NCBI GenBank assembly: GCA_033297205.1
Contig: MU859061.1
Span: 124,001 to 188,000 of the forward strand
DNA: 64,000 bases
Reading direction: 5' to 3'
From: Pseudoneurospora amorphoporcata
Lineage: Eukaryota > Ascomycota > Sordariomycetes > Sordariales > Sordariaceae
This document shows positions 22,153 through 32,889 of this stretch, one piece after another. The notes under the pieces were generated by a model that searched no databases, was not told the origin of the DNA, and worked only from the letters and a program-made list of their open reading frames with translations. The translations under genes and the position numbers were made by a program. Each line of letters starts with the position of its first letter. The stretch's first letter is position 1.

Positions 22153-23608
22153 GGTGATGGTGGGCTGACAATAGCGAGCGACTGGAAATCAAAATCAAGG
22201 AAACGAGCGTGATGGTTGGTGAGTGCTGGTTTTTTTAGATGGCGGCCATCGGTTATCGTCTTTTGGTGAGGAACGAGAACAAAGGCGCAATCGACGACTA
22301 AGTAGGTGTAGTGGATGAGGAGTGATTTGGGAGGAAAGATGGCACGGTAAGAAAAGTTGTAAGTGGTACCTTGGATGTGTACCGGGCACCAGGGGCAACC
22401 ACCGGCCCTCAACCTGGAACCAGGGGCAAGGGAGAAGTTTGCAGTGGCAGTGCAGTTCCAGTTGTCACCCCAACTTTTTGCAGCGAGCAGTGGTTCTGCG
22501 CAACCTCCGTGTTGTTGCCGACGGGAAGATGGGATGGTGGATGCCCCTGGGCAGTGGATGGGATACAGGAAGGCTGTTAGTGGTAGCATCACAAGCACTA
22601 GCAGAATACGAGGGAGGATTGCTTCGTCACTATCACTTATTCAGGAACGCCAGCGTGGGATGGGTGGATCACCTAACTTGGATCGCTTCTGCGGGCAGAC
22701 AAAAGCCCGAGACGGATGATGCCGTACTGTACACTAGATAACAGAATGGCAAGCATTGTTACCGCCATTTCTCGTACGAAACCACTTGATGAATCCCGTA
22801 TTTCACACGTCTCTCTCGCGGCGTCCTGGCCATCCATGTCTTCAAATGCCATGGTCGGTTGATGGAGCAAGGGTTGGCCTGTTGGTCAGAAAACAAGCTT
22901 CTTCCCTCCGCTAGTGGTTCACTTGGCGATCTGCTGCCAAGAGCACCATCATCAACAAGCTCAACAGCACGGGAACGGCACCGAACGGCAGCCTCCCCAG
23001 CGAGACAGCTTTGGTTTTGGTTGTCGGTACAGTCCCCGGACCGATACAGGAAACAGCCATACAACCATTGGCGAATGGAAATTGCAGTGGTTGGTTACTT
23101 AGAGGTAGGTAGTTACTCGGAAGCAGTTTGAGGTTGGCCAAAGTGGAGCAAGCGGAGGTTTACTCCACACGACGGAGCTTGCTCCTTGAACCCTAAGCTC
23201 AGGGTCTACCTTGTACATCTTTTCTAGGACATAACTCCTTCACTTTCCTCATTTCCAGGTTGCCCAAAGAGGACCGTCTAAAATCTTGGCTGTTCCGAGT
23301 TTCCCCTCTCTTGTGCAGAATGCGATCGGAACACTGCATCTGCTGTGTCACAGAACAGAACGCAAATCCACCTGCTAAGCACGGGAGAGACATTGCGCCT
23401 GCCTCACTCTACAGAAAGCTCCATCAAAGGAGAGACATAGCGCAATGCGGGACAAGATGATCGTGGAACCCCTCAGCGTCAGAGCTCCGTAACCACGGAA
23501 AAACACGCCTGACCGTCCTGGATCTTCCCCCCGAACTGAACATCCCAACAATCACAACTTCACGACCACCATAGCCGGCAATCACAGACGGATAGTCAAC
23601 CCCTCAAA
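22153..23608. other. Divergent promoter region, GH76 (-) and FluG-like (+)
   Basis: A 1.46-kb interval between two divergently transcribed genes. No coding-like frame. A TAGGTAGGTA-type tetramer repeat lies at about 23104-23112. Confidence 0.55.
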
Positions 23609-26360
23609 ATGAATACGGCTTGGATTGGTGCTCGTTCATCGGCGACACCCTCACAACTCGAAGCTCTTGCTCGTGCCATCCGCAACACGCCCATCATCGA
23701 CAACCATGCCCATCCTCTCCTGAAGCTTGAAGCTCTCAGAAAGCACCCTCTCCTGTCCATCACCTCCGAGGCACACAACGGAGATGCTATCCACTCCGCC
23801 ATCCACTCGCTCCCCCATCTGCGTGCCGTCCGACAACTGTCTGAACTGCTCAAGTGTAACAACACGTGGGAGGCAGTTGTTGCTGCCATCGAGCAAAAGC
23901 GCATCGACTTCCCATTAGAATGGACCGCTCAGTGTCTACAAGGCATCGAGACATTGCTCCTCGACGATGGGCTTGACAACGAAGATGATGCCCAAGACAT
24001 GGTCTGGCACAATGACTATACCCGTACCGAATGCAAACGTATTGTACGCATCGAAAAGGTGGCTGCCGATATCATCAAGAAGATTGGAAAGACGTATGAT
24101 GCTTCGCCAAAGACGGGCAACGATGTCCTGAACGATGCCTACGACGACTGGATCGTTGCCTTCGACACCATCATCAACGAGGCCATCGATGACCCCGACG
24201 TGGTGGCCTTCAAGTCCGTCATCTGCTATCGTACCGGCCTGGATGTTAACAGCACGGTCGACGAGGTCGAGGCTCGTGCTGCCTTTGCAGACATCATTTC
24301 CAACTTCGCCTTGTTGGACTTTACCAAACTGCACGAGGACAATCTAAACGACTTGGTTGTCCACCGTACGGCCATGTTGATCCGCGATAGTCCGTCCAAG
24401 CTGAAGAAGCCTATTCAGTTCCATACCGGCCTGGGAGACAGCGATATCACCCTGGCCAAGTCGTCGCCAGCCCATCTTCAGGACTTCATTCGCGCATACC
24501 CGACTGTGCCTATGGTGCTCCTTCATGCTGGATACCCCTTCATGAGAGAGGTCGGCTATCTTGCCAGTGTGTATGAGCATGTCTATGCCGATATTGGTGA
24601 GGTATTCCCATGTATCAGCGAAGATGGCCAGGAGCAGGTCTTGCGACAGATCCTCGAGCTTTGCCCTTGGTCCAAGATTCTGTGGAGTACCGATGGGCAC
24701 TGGTTTCCCGAGACCTACCTGCTTGCCGTCACCCAGATGCGTGAGGTGTTCACAAATGTAAGTTGGCGAGAACTTTTGGCTCAGAGCCAACGCTAACGAC
24801 TACCAGGTGCTAAGTAGCTACGTCCGCAAAGGACATATCGGCTACAAAGCCGCCATCGAACTAGTCCGTGACATGCTGTTCCGAAACTCCAACAAGCTCT
24901 ATCACCTCGAGATAGACTTTGTTGAGCTCGACGAAGAACCCGGTGCCGAGGTCGGACCCTACGCAAGCGATTTTGAGCTTTTCCAACTCTTCCTGAAGGA
25001 CCAGCCGCCTCCTGACTTTGTCCGTATTTGCTGGAACGACTACACTGCAACCCCGCGTATGCGCATGGTCCCATTCCGCAAGTTTATGTCCTTGTTTGAA
25101 CAAGGCAAATCAACCGACATTTCCATCCCAACGGCCGTGTTCGGTCTCATTCAGAACGATCGTCTTGTTCCCACTCTCGCTCCTACTGGAGAGTATCGTC
25201 TGCACCCAGACTTTTCTTCGCTCCGTCCTGGTCCTACAGAAGGACATGTGAGCATGTATGGCGAGTTCCGTGAAAAGTCGGGAGCCCCCGTTGCCCTATG
25301 CCCCCGGTCGTTATTACAAAAGGCTGTTGACTTGGGCGCTGAAAACGGGTTGAGCTTCTTGCTCGGTTTCGAGATTGAGTTTCTTCTGCTGGAAAGAGTG
25401 GAGGGCGCAGATACCTCGGCAACACTCTCCTTGAGCTCTTTGAATCCGTTCAAACACCGTCCATCAGAAGCCTCAGCCTCGGGCCGTTTCAGCACCCTGA
25501 CTACCGATGGCCACGCCTGGTCTGTGTCCCGCTACTTCGCCGACCCCAAGGTCTCCAAGCTCCTACGCGATATGGTTCATGCTCTTGACTCAATGGGCAT
25601 CTACGTCGAACAACTCCACGCCGAGTCCGCAACCGGCCAGTTCGAACTCATTCTCCCCCCTTACCCACCCATCCAAGCCGTCGACACCCTCCTCCACACC
25701 CGCGACGTCATGTTCGCCCTCGCCACTGCTGCCGGCTACAAAATCACCTTGCACCCCAAGCCCTTCCCAACCGCATGCGGCACCGCCTCTCACACGCACA
25801 TGAGCATCTCCTCCCCCGGCGGCGACAAGCCCGAAGTGTACGAGCCCTTCTACGCCGGCGTCCTTAAGCACCTTCGCGCCATCACAGCCTTCACCTACTC
25901 CAACCCAGCCTCGTTCGAACGTCTCAAAGACGGTGCCTGGGCCGGTGGCCGGTGGGTAACCTGGGGAACCCTGAACCGTGAAGCCCCGCTCCGAAAGATC
26001 GAGGGCTCACACTGGGAGCTCAAAGCCATGGACGGCCTAGCCAACCCTTACTTCGCCATGGCGGCCGTGCTGTTGTCTGGCATCCACGGGTACATGGACG
26101 GGGAGAAGCTGACGTGGGGAGACTGCGAGATTGATCCCGCGAAACTGACGCCGAATGATCGGGCGGAGTTGGGCGTAAAGGATATGTTGCCTGCGAGCGT
26201 GGAGGGGGCGTTGATGGCCTTAAGGGGGGATGAGGAGTTTGTGGAGTTTTTGGGCCAGGAGGTGGTGGAGAGGTATTGCGATGTTAAGGAGTTTGAGATG
26301 GAGTTCTTGGCGGAGATGGGGGAGGAGGAGAGGAGGAATTGGATTATGGAGAGATATTAA
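23609..26360 (+). CDS. FluG-like fusion: N-terminal amidohydrolase, C-terminal glutamine synthetase type I
   Basis: Exons 23609-24757 and 24807-26360, phase 0, 49-nt intron (GTAAGT, GCTAAC, CAG); 900 aa. Residues about 25-380 form an amidohydrolase-2 TIM barrel: metal-binding H33-A-H35, later FHTGLGD, LLHAGYPF and a WSTDGHW motif. Residues about 445-900 are glutamine-synthetase-like, with FEIEF (Glu572 and Glu574), HAESATGQFEL, SHTHMSIS and the NRE element near the C-terminal third. This architecture and length match Aspergillus nidulans FluG, needed there for the extracellular signal that triggers conidiation. Many fungi have FluG paralogues and the biochemical activity is unproven, so no symbol is given. 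The intron sits between the two domains, close to the domain border. Confidence 0.92.
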
Positions 26361-26750
26361 GGGGGGCTTCTTTAGTGTTCTGATTCTATGTCTAGGGGAG
26401 GGAGTGGTTCATTTATTTGTGTAGCTCCTTGTGTGACCAGAGATATGTACAATCTAATACTGGTTTGTTTGTTAGCTCGAGACCTCGAGTCAACTTCCTT
26501 AGGCGTTTTGACATCTTGGTAATTCGTTTCGTTCAATAATCAAGGCGTATCTTACCTTGCATATACTGTTTTGGGGGGTTTGATATGCGATATTGATTTT
26601 CATTAGAGCCCTTTTGAACCGTACAGAGCCATTTGTGTCTAGGCTTGTGAGGGGTTGAGAATAATTTAAGAGACATCTCGTCTAGTAGACCAGACGTACC
26701 GAGCTAACAAACAAACCTGTATTAGATTGTATCCGTCATATATTTGAGAG

Positions 26751-26781
26751 TTTTTTTTTTAAAAAAAAAAAAAAAAAAAAA
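26751..26781. repeat. T10 directly followed by A21
   Basis: A run of ten T abuts a run of twenty-one A, then an A/G-rich stretch follows. The junction could fold back on itself. Confidence 0.9.
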
Positions 26782-27244
26782 GGAAAAGAAAGGAAAAGGC
26801 ATTTAGCAAAACAAATACCAGAAAAAAAAAATACTTGGCTGGGAAACCGCTTGGTGAAATTGATGCGCGCTTCGTTGGTCATGGTCTGCGCTGCTTACAC
26901 GTACTTGGTGATCTGGTATCGCGAAACTGATTCTACTTGGCAAGCGGGTGTTTTTCGAGTTGATTACTTGACAAGAGCTGAGACTGTTGAAGAAGACTTG
27001 CTTCAAGAACCCCGACATCCCATTTCTTACCCGCTCCTCCTCCCGTTCGATATCACCTTTACCTCCTTCCACAGGGGCTCTCATCAGCCCTGACAAAAGA
27101 GGAGAAAGAACTGAACAAAAAAAGAAAAACAAGATCCAAAGTAGCGATACCCTACTACTCCCCTCGTGAGCGAACATCGGAAGACGCTGTCTTTTAAAGA
27201 CGCACGGAAAATCCCAGCCAATTTTGCTCGAAAGAAATTCGTGA

Positions 27245-27336
27245 CGTGCAACCGAGTCGAATACGGGACCTCTTCGTGAGCCGGGTTGCGACACACTAAA
27301 GAGACCCTTAATGGGACCAGTTGAGCTAGCCCGTAC
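27245..27336 (-). pseudogene. tRNA-like relic (degenerate, possibly with intron)
   Basis: Read on the minus strand, TAGCTCAACTGG (27328-27317) matches the tRNA A-box consensus exactly. TATTCGACTC (27263-27254) is a near match to the B-box. Between them TCTTT and GAAGA can pair as a five-base anticodon-type stem around a 22-nt loop, which would fit a 7-nt loop plus a short intron. The T-stem and acceptor stem do not pair well, so a functional tRNA is unlikely. It could instead be a tRNA-derived SINE head or a chance match. Confidence 0.3.
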
Positions 27337-28473
27337 AAGTAGGTAGCTGGTCCCGAGGAGATCCTGCTACTTCGGCCTGGACGGGTCGCTTATCAAGGGC
27401 AAGTGCGGTTCAGATTTCGTCCGATATGTGGTGCTTGCCCTAGAGGTAGGTAAAGGAAGGCACGGAAGGAGGGTATGGAGTGGACCGTATTCGTGCATCA
27501 CCAACTTCACGGCAATAATATAACTTTGTGTGATAGTACTGAAAGAAGGCGAGTGCGCGGTTGAGTACAAGATTTTGGCTTCTTTTGTGTGGTGGCGATA
27601 ATTGAGCTTAACTCGGCGCCATACTGAGGTCTACCTAAATGGTATCTAAGAACAACAGTCCAGTCGACAAAAAGCATATACGTGTTGCTCAAGATCCATA
27701 CAACGCTTTACTGCTGCTCTGAACGGGCGGTTGTTGTTTTCTTCTCTGTTTTTGTGGAGTATGGCGAGGTGCTGTGTTGGAACGATTTGTTGGTTGATCA
27801 TTTTGTCGTTTTGATATTCGGCGCACTCCCCGTACTCTCCATTGAGATACGCAAAATCTTATCACCATTATCATCTCTCTTCCTGTTTGCCAGCGGAAGC
27901 AGTCTAAATTGTCTCGCCCGTATCTCGGGCCGTACACGGAAATCAACGCCGACAAGTCTTTAGGTTCTCGCTGTACCAGATGTTGGCCAGGTAGTAGTGG
28001 TTGTCATCAAGAAGAGTGAGAGCATAAGGAGCATGAGCATAACTCATATCCTGTGCCCATCATGCTCCTCTTTTTTCTTTAGAAAAAAGTTATGCAGAAC
28101 TTCGAGTGATGTCTCTTCTCGTCATTCGACAATCCCCGATCAACAAGAGTTGCTGGGGCAGCGTGGAGATTGATCTGCAGACCGGAGAAGGTTACTGTTA
28201 CAGAACGGTAAAAGATGTCAGAATCAGATGTTGCATTGATGATAGACGGATATCTTAGGTACCGATCAGGAATGAAGCCATCCTGCCATGGATGTTAGCA
28301 GTTTTAGATGTCGAAATTGTTAGTGAAGCAACCCTGCCATTGACCCCTGAGATGATCAAGCTCTTGGCGGAGTTGGCGGGTCTTGGCGGGGCTGCCGCTG
28401 CCAAAAAGAAGCCCCACAGCAGGAAAGCGAGCCTTAAGAGGTGGGGAAGAACACGTCCACAGTGGGCTGTAGC

Positions 28474-28490
28474 TGACGTCAGTGACGTCA
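28474..28490 (+). promoter_or_regulatory. Two perfect CRE (TGACGTCA) palindromes in tandem
   Basis: TGACGTCA at 28474-28481 and again at 28483-28490, separated by one base, so centres are 9 bp apart. They lie about 80 bp upstream of a TATA-like element and 263 bp upstream of the start codon at 28753. CRE sites bind CREB/ATF-type bZIP factors, which in fungi act in stress and developmental signalling. Confidence 0.7.
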
Positions 28491-28567
28491 TATTCGATTG
28501 GAAGTGATCATTGACTTCCTCTGTGTGCAAACCGCTAAATCGAAGCTTCGAGGGTCAGTGAAGGTGC

Positions 28568-28573
28568 ATATAA
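28568..28573 (+). promoter_or_regulatory. TATA box of the small 86-aa gene
   Basis: ATATAA followed by GG, 185 bp upstream of the ATG and correctly placed downstream of the CRE pair. The expected start site lies near 28600. Confidence 0.45.
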
Positions 28574-28696
28574 GGAACCAGTTGACTACTTTTCAAGACT
28601 TCTCTTGATATCAACAATCACAATTAAGCCAGATTATCAAAGCGCAAAGCAACCACATCAAACCTTTTTTCAAGACGTTACAGACAAACACAGACA

Positions 28697-28750
28697 GTGA
28701 GTTTTACTCCTCCTCCATATCAAGTAATCGTCCACTAACCACCACCGCAG
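28697..28750 (+). other. Probable 5' UTR intron
   Basis: GTGAGT donor, CACTAACC branch-like sequence and CCGCAG acceptor define a 54-nt intron ending two bases before the ATG at 28753. Consensus match only. Confidence 0.6.
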
Positions 28751-28752
28751 AA

Positions 28753-29013
28753 ATGTCTACTCAATCCAAGGCCGACAAGATTGAGGAGGTCTCCAAGAAC
28801 CTTCCCCTCCCCGAGCAGCCCCCCGTCGCCTCCGACTGGCAATCCGCCGACGCCCGCAACACCGGCGTCGGCAGCGGCCGCTTTTCCGGCGACGTTTCAA
28901 CGGGTGATGGAGTGTCTGCTGGTCTCCGCGAGCCTGCGTCTACGGACAGCGCCAACATCGATATGTCCAAGATTGGCAAGGGCGAGAAGGATAACTTGAA
29001 GAAGTCTTCGTAA
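28753..29013 (+). CDS. Small disordered acidic protein, 86 aa, unknown function
   Basis: Short ATG-led frame with coding-like composition and strong third-position C bias (for example in the Pro, Val and Ala codons of its first half). The protein has no cysteine, no hydrophobic helix and no signal peptide. It contains DWQSADARNTGVGSG and a Gly/Ser-rich middle, then a Lys-rich end, so it is likely fully disordered and soluble. I do not recognise a named family. The promoter suggests a regulated, perhaps strongly expressed gene: tandem CREs, a TATA box, a compact leader and a leader intron immediately before the ATG. Small hydrophilic proteins of this kind are often induced by stress or during conidiation in ascomycetes; that is inference. 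Confidence 0.7.
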   Translation: MSTQSKADKIEEVSKNLPLPEQPPVASDWQSADARNTGVGSGRFSGDVSTGDGVSAGLREPASTDSANIDMSKIGKGEKDNLKKSS

Positions 29014-29323
29014 AGACAACACACCACAAGATGAATTGGGAATGAGAGGAAAGCAAGTTAATGGAATGGCATCATGATATCGATGTGATGGATGCATGGA
29101 TGGGTTACTCGGGAAAGATTTATGGAAACGCAACATCACACACGGCGTTTGTTGGGATTTAAGGAATTACGGTAACGAACGACGACATGATCTGGGATAT
29201 GACAAGGTTACGACACTGCCTCTGGAAACGGGGCGGTCGAATCTAACGAATACAAATGCCTTTTCTCGCTATGCTGCCCATGTGATTTATCATTACATCA
29301 TGACCATCGTTGTGAATGCTCAT
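29014..29323. other. Convergent 3' flanks
   Basis: 310 bp between the stop codons of the small 86-aa gene (+) and the membrane-protein gene (-). No coding-like frame seen. Confidence 0.5.
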
Positions 29324-31268
29324 CTAACTTGGTGGGAAGGCCGGAGGTGGAGGTGGAGGAAATCCCCTCCTCGCGCCCCCTCCTGGAGGAGGAGGAGCAA
29401 AAGGGAAGAAACCCGGCGGCCCACCACCACCGTTTCCTCGCCCCATCATACCGGGAGGCGGAACAGACCCTCCTCTTCCTCCTCCTCCTGCTCCCGGGGG
29501 CCCGAAGCCGGGCGGTAGCGGAGGAGGCATTGCACCTGGGAATTGTGCTGTTGGTGGTGGTGGTGGTTGTGGTGGGAAGGGAAACGCACCGGGCGGTGCA
29601 GGTGCAGAGAGTGGAGGCGGCGCAGAACCACTACCCCGTTCTTCGTCATCGATGCTATCTAAGTGGTATTCTCCCTCTTCTTCCTCTTCTTCGCTGTGTT
29701 CATCTGAGTGTTCAGAATGGGAGTGGTACGATTGGTCATCGCCTGATTCATGCTCTGAAGGTTGATTAGATTCTCTGCCAGAACGACTCCCGCCTGTACT
29801 CCCCGTTCTTGTTCCGTGCCCACCATCGAATATTGGCGCCGGCGGCAACGGAGGACCCTGAGGTCTTGCACCAGGGAACGGCGGGAACGGGGGAAACGGA
29901 GCCGGTGGCATCCCCGGCATACCAGGCATCGGCGGTATCGGGGGAGGCCGAAAACCTCCCGCACCAGCTGCAGGAGGCGGCGGCGCCGGAGGAAAGATAT
30001 TACCATTACTCGGTCGCGTGGGCCGTGGTCCAGGGCTTGACTTGCTACTGCTGCTCGCAGCAGAAGAGGAGTGTGAAGGACGGCGACGACGACGACGATG
30101 ACGGGATTCTTTTCTGCTTCTTCTGCTGTTACTGCCACCACTTCCACTACCACCACTGCCGCTTCCGCTTCCACTGGTGTGGCTTCCCCGGCTAGAACGG
30201 CTGCTTTTCTGACTTGGAGAGGTACTATCGGGTGTTGATGATGATGAAGAAGACCAGTCGACGATACAAGCTGCTATGAGAACGAGGCAGAAGAGAAGCG
30301 GGATTAATTGTGAGGCGGTGTTGATCCTGTTGAGTTCCGAATCCGACGACATGGAGAGGCGGTTCCAGTGGATTGAGAGCTCGATGGCGATGAGGACGGT
30401 GGTGGTGATTGAGAGGTTCAGGAGGAGTTGAAGGTGGTTTATCGTTGATCTACTTTAATAATATGAGATAGGTTAGCATGGGAGCTTGACACCAATATCG
30501 AGCGAGAAAGAGGGGGGAATCTTACCCATCTCTCTTCCCCCTTTTCTTTTTCCGGCTTTTCTCATCACCTCTCTCAGATTTACCAGCACCACCGCTCAAA
30601 CTCCTCACACCCATCACCATCCCGCCCACCAACACTATCAACACCACAGCAATATTGAACGCTCTGAACCCGACGCTGTCCAAGTCCGCTTTGGCGAACA
30701 AGAAGCCGTATTGTTTTCCACAAAGTTTCTCATCTCGCCTTTTTGCTAGACCGACAACGCCGGAACACCAGAACCAGAGCTGAAACCCGCAGGCTATTAG
30801 CAGGAGGATGAACTCCACGATAGCCAGCAAATCACATCCTTCCCTTTCCTTCCCCCCTTTGTTCCTACTACCCCCCTTCTTTTTACCACCTCTCCCTCCC
30901 CCCCTTTCCTTCTCTCCAGACCCAGAATTGGGACTTAGACACCTCCTGATTCCTGCGCAGAATACCACTCCCAAAGTGAGATATACAGTACCACTGACGA
31001 GCAGGGTAGCGATGTACACTTCTACTGCCCCGAAGAAGGCTGTTTCTGAGCTGGGGGAGGCGACCTTCATGGCTAATCCGATGAAGACGGCATAGCAAAG
31101 GATGGCGTGAGCTGCTCGGAGGACGGTATATGGCGCTGGCGAGGCGGAGCGGAGGAGAGTTGCCGGGATGAGGCCGAACCAGAGGAGGTAGAAGGAGAGG
31201 CGGATGCCGAGGCCGGTTGTTGAGGGGAGAGAGGAGGAGGCGAGGCATTGAGTTGCTATAGTGGACAT
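29324..31268 (-). CDS. Predicted seven-helix membrane protein with Pro/Gly-rich tail
   Basis: Exon 1 is 31268-30526 and exon 2 is 30449-29324, joined in phase 2 by a 76-nt intron (GTAAGA donor, GCTAAC branch site, TAG acceptor); 622 aa. Without splicing the two parts look like separate genes. Splicing continues the frame through a hydrophobic segment and gives seven likely helices: about 22-39, 50-68, 80-105, 147-173, 201-221, 252-276 and 292-313. Loops between helices 3-4 and 5-6 are strongly basic (Lys/Arg/Gly). The C-terminal 300 residues are low-complexity: Ser/Gly, an Arg block, poly-Pro with PMPGMPGMP, an acidic stretch (EEEEEEGEYHLD), then Pro/Gly. No family is recognised. The layout resembles a receptor-like or scaffold membrane protein whose tail could bind SH3, WW or profilin domains, which is inference. 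Confidence 0.72.
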
Positions 31269-32889
31269 TGTGACTGTTCAAAACACGAAAGGTTTAGATA
31301 CGGTTAACCGTGTTGATGAGCTGTCATGGTGGTTAGAATTCGTATACCTGAATGATTCTGCTTTGACGCTGTAGTGTCTCTCCTGTGGAAATAAATAAGA
31401 AGATAACAAAAGGAAGAATATCCTAGAGTAACATTGTAACATTTCGGTGGCTTCGGCAAAAGAAAGTTAGGTAGGTACACGGTCTATATCACCAGTCCAA
31501 CTACCGCACAGCTAAACCAGAGTTAACCGATTCCTCTTTCTCAAAACAAGAACAGCTCATCAACCTCGCCCACGTACGTAACAAATAACCACCACCTAAG
31601 CAAGCAAGAAGCATGTCTCGTTTCTCATCCAGGCACTTTAAAACTCAAAACGGGGATATAATATCGGGAGCAGGTTACATCAACAACAACAACACAACTT
31701 GATCTAGGATCTAGAGCAGGCTCACTCAGAGAGACTAGACTAGCCTTCCATCCTGCGCTTACCTCTATGTACACAACCTCTCCAAGTCTCAGACCGCCAC
31801 GGAATCTCGCACCGGAATCCAGGCAATCCTTGTTGACTACCGGATCTGATCAGGTTGTCAGTTCAACCAAACTTGGCTTTGCCCTCGCGGTCCTACCAAG
31901 TACGTTGGGTATCTACACAGCTTACACAATTGCACAAGCTCACGCACGACAGCACAGCATCTAAAACGGGAGAATCACATAGATATCTCAGGGCAGTGGC
32001 AGTGGCGGTCGCGTCGCGTAGGCAGCCGAGACACACGCTTGACAGGGACCGGAGTCGGAAGATTTTACGCCCGTAGATAGCTGCATCTGGCAGTTTCTGG
32101 CTAGGTAGTCTTGGAGGCCAGTAACTGATTTGGATTTTGATGATGCTGCTGTAAGGAGGGACACAAGAAGCGGGGTGAAGATCCTGAAGTAGAGCATCTC
32201 CCGTAGCACGAAATCTATTCCGACGGTTTGTCTCAGCCACGAACGTTTGGCCTCGTGTGACGAAGGTGACACTTCCGGTAGGCTGGATGGCCGACCGCTG
32301 GTGGCGGGTTTCTGGACGGGGCTGGACTAAACGACCTGTAGCCAAGTTGACTCAACTTACTTCCTCGACGGAGACCTTGATATGTCCGAAGAGCATGCAG
32401 TGGATGCCAGAAAAGGTAGAAGATAGAAGGTCCTGTTCCGGACGAGTAGCCCGGCCGCCTATCCAGACCCGACAACCCCTGAGCATGCCCGAAGGGAAGC
32501 CGATGCGGCAATGGTTCGATAATGACCAAAGCAAATCGGAAACGAGCAGTCGATCGAGCAAGTATCCATGAACCTAAACGGGGCGGGGTGTATCAATCTG
32601 ATTCAAATACCATGCTTGCTTCTAGACATAATTGAGTGAGCATAAAGACAGCCGCCATGCCGTGTGGGAATAACTGTTAGGCAAAAGAATAAGAAAAACG
32701 CATCACCATGCACCATTCCAATCAACTAGGCCTCCTCACCTTCACCCGTTTGTAAGAATCCTGATCTTATACCAATTCCTTTTCTCATCATCATCGTCCC
32801 GTCATCCCCGATGATGTCGAGCCCTCCCTCATCTTCTTCTTCCTATTTCCCTTTCTCCCAAACAGCAAGAACGTATAACCAGAGCCTCC
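31269..32889. other. 1.6-kb gene-free interval
   Basis: Promoter side of the seven-helix gene (left) and 3' flank of the PRXL2-type gene (right). It has a TAGGTAGGTA repeat at 31468-31477. No coding-like frame. Confidence 0.55.

Larger units (their letters stand above)
26361..28752. other. 2.4-kb gene-free interval with strong promoter elements at its right end
   Basis: No credible gene. It holds a T10/A21 junction (26751-26781), a tRNA-like relic on the minus strand (27245-27336), TAGGTAGGTA-type repeats (27339, 27444), and the tandem CRE, TATA and leader intron of the small gene at 28753. A 71-codon ATG-led frame at 28292-28507 crosses the CRE pair and was judged spurious. Confidence 0.55.

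Noticed and set aside
17179..26360. Secondary-metabolite or cell-wall gene cluster
   Set aside because: The oxygenase, MYND, GH76 and FluG-like genes have unrelated family roles and there is no synthase, transporter or regulator among them.
28292..28507. 71-codon ATG-led frame upstream of the 86-aa gene
   Set aside because: It runs through the CRE pair and promoter and has no recognisable domain or coding-like bias.
29329..30195. Open frames on the plus strand opposite the proline-rich tail
   Set aside because: Shadow frames caused by the Pro/Gly-rich composition on the minus strand.
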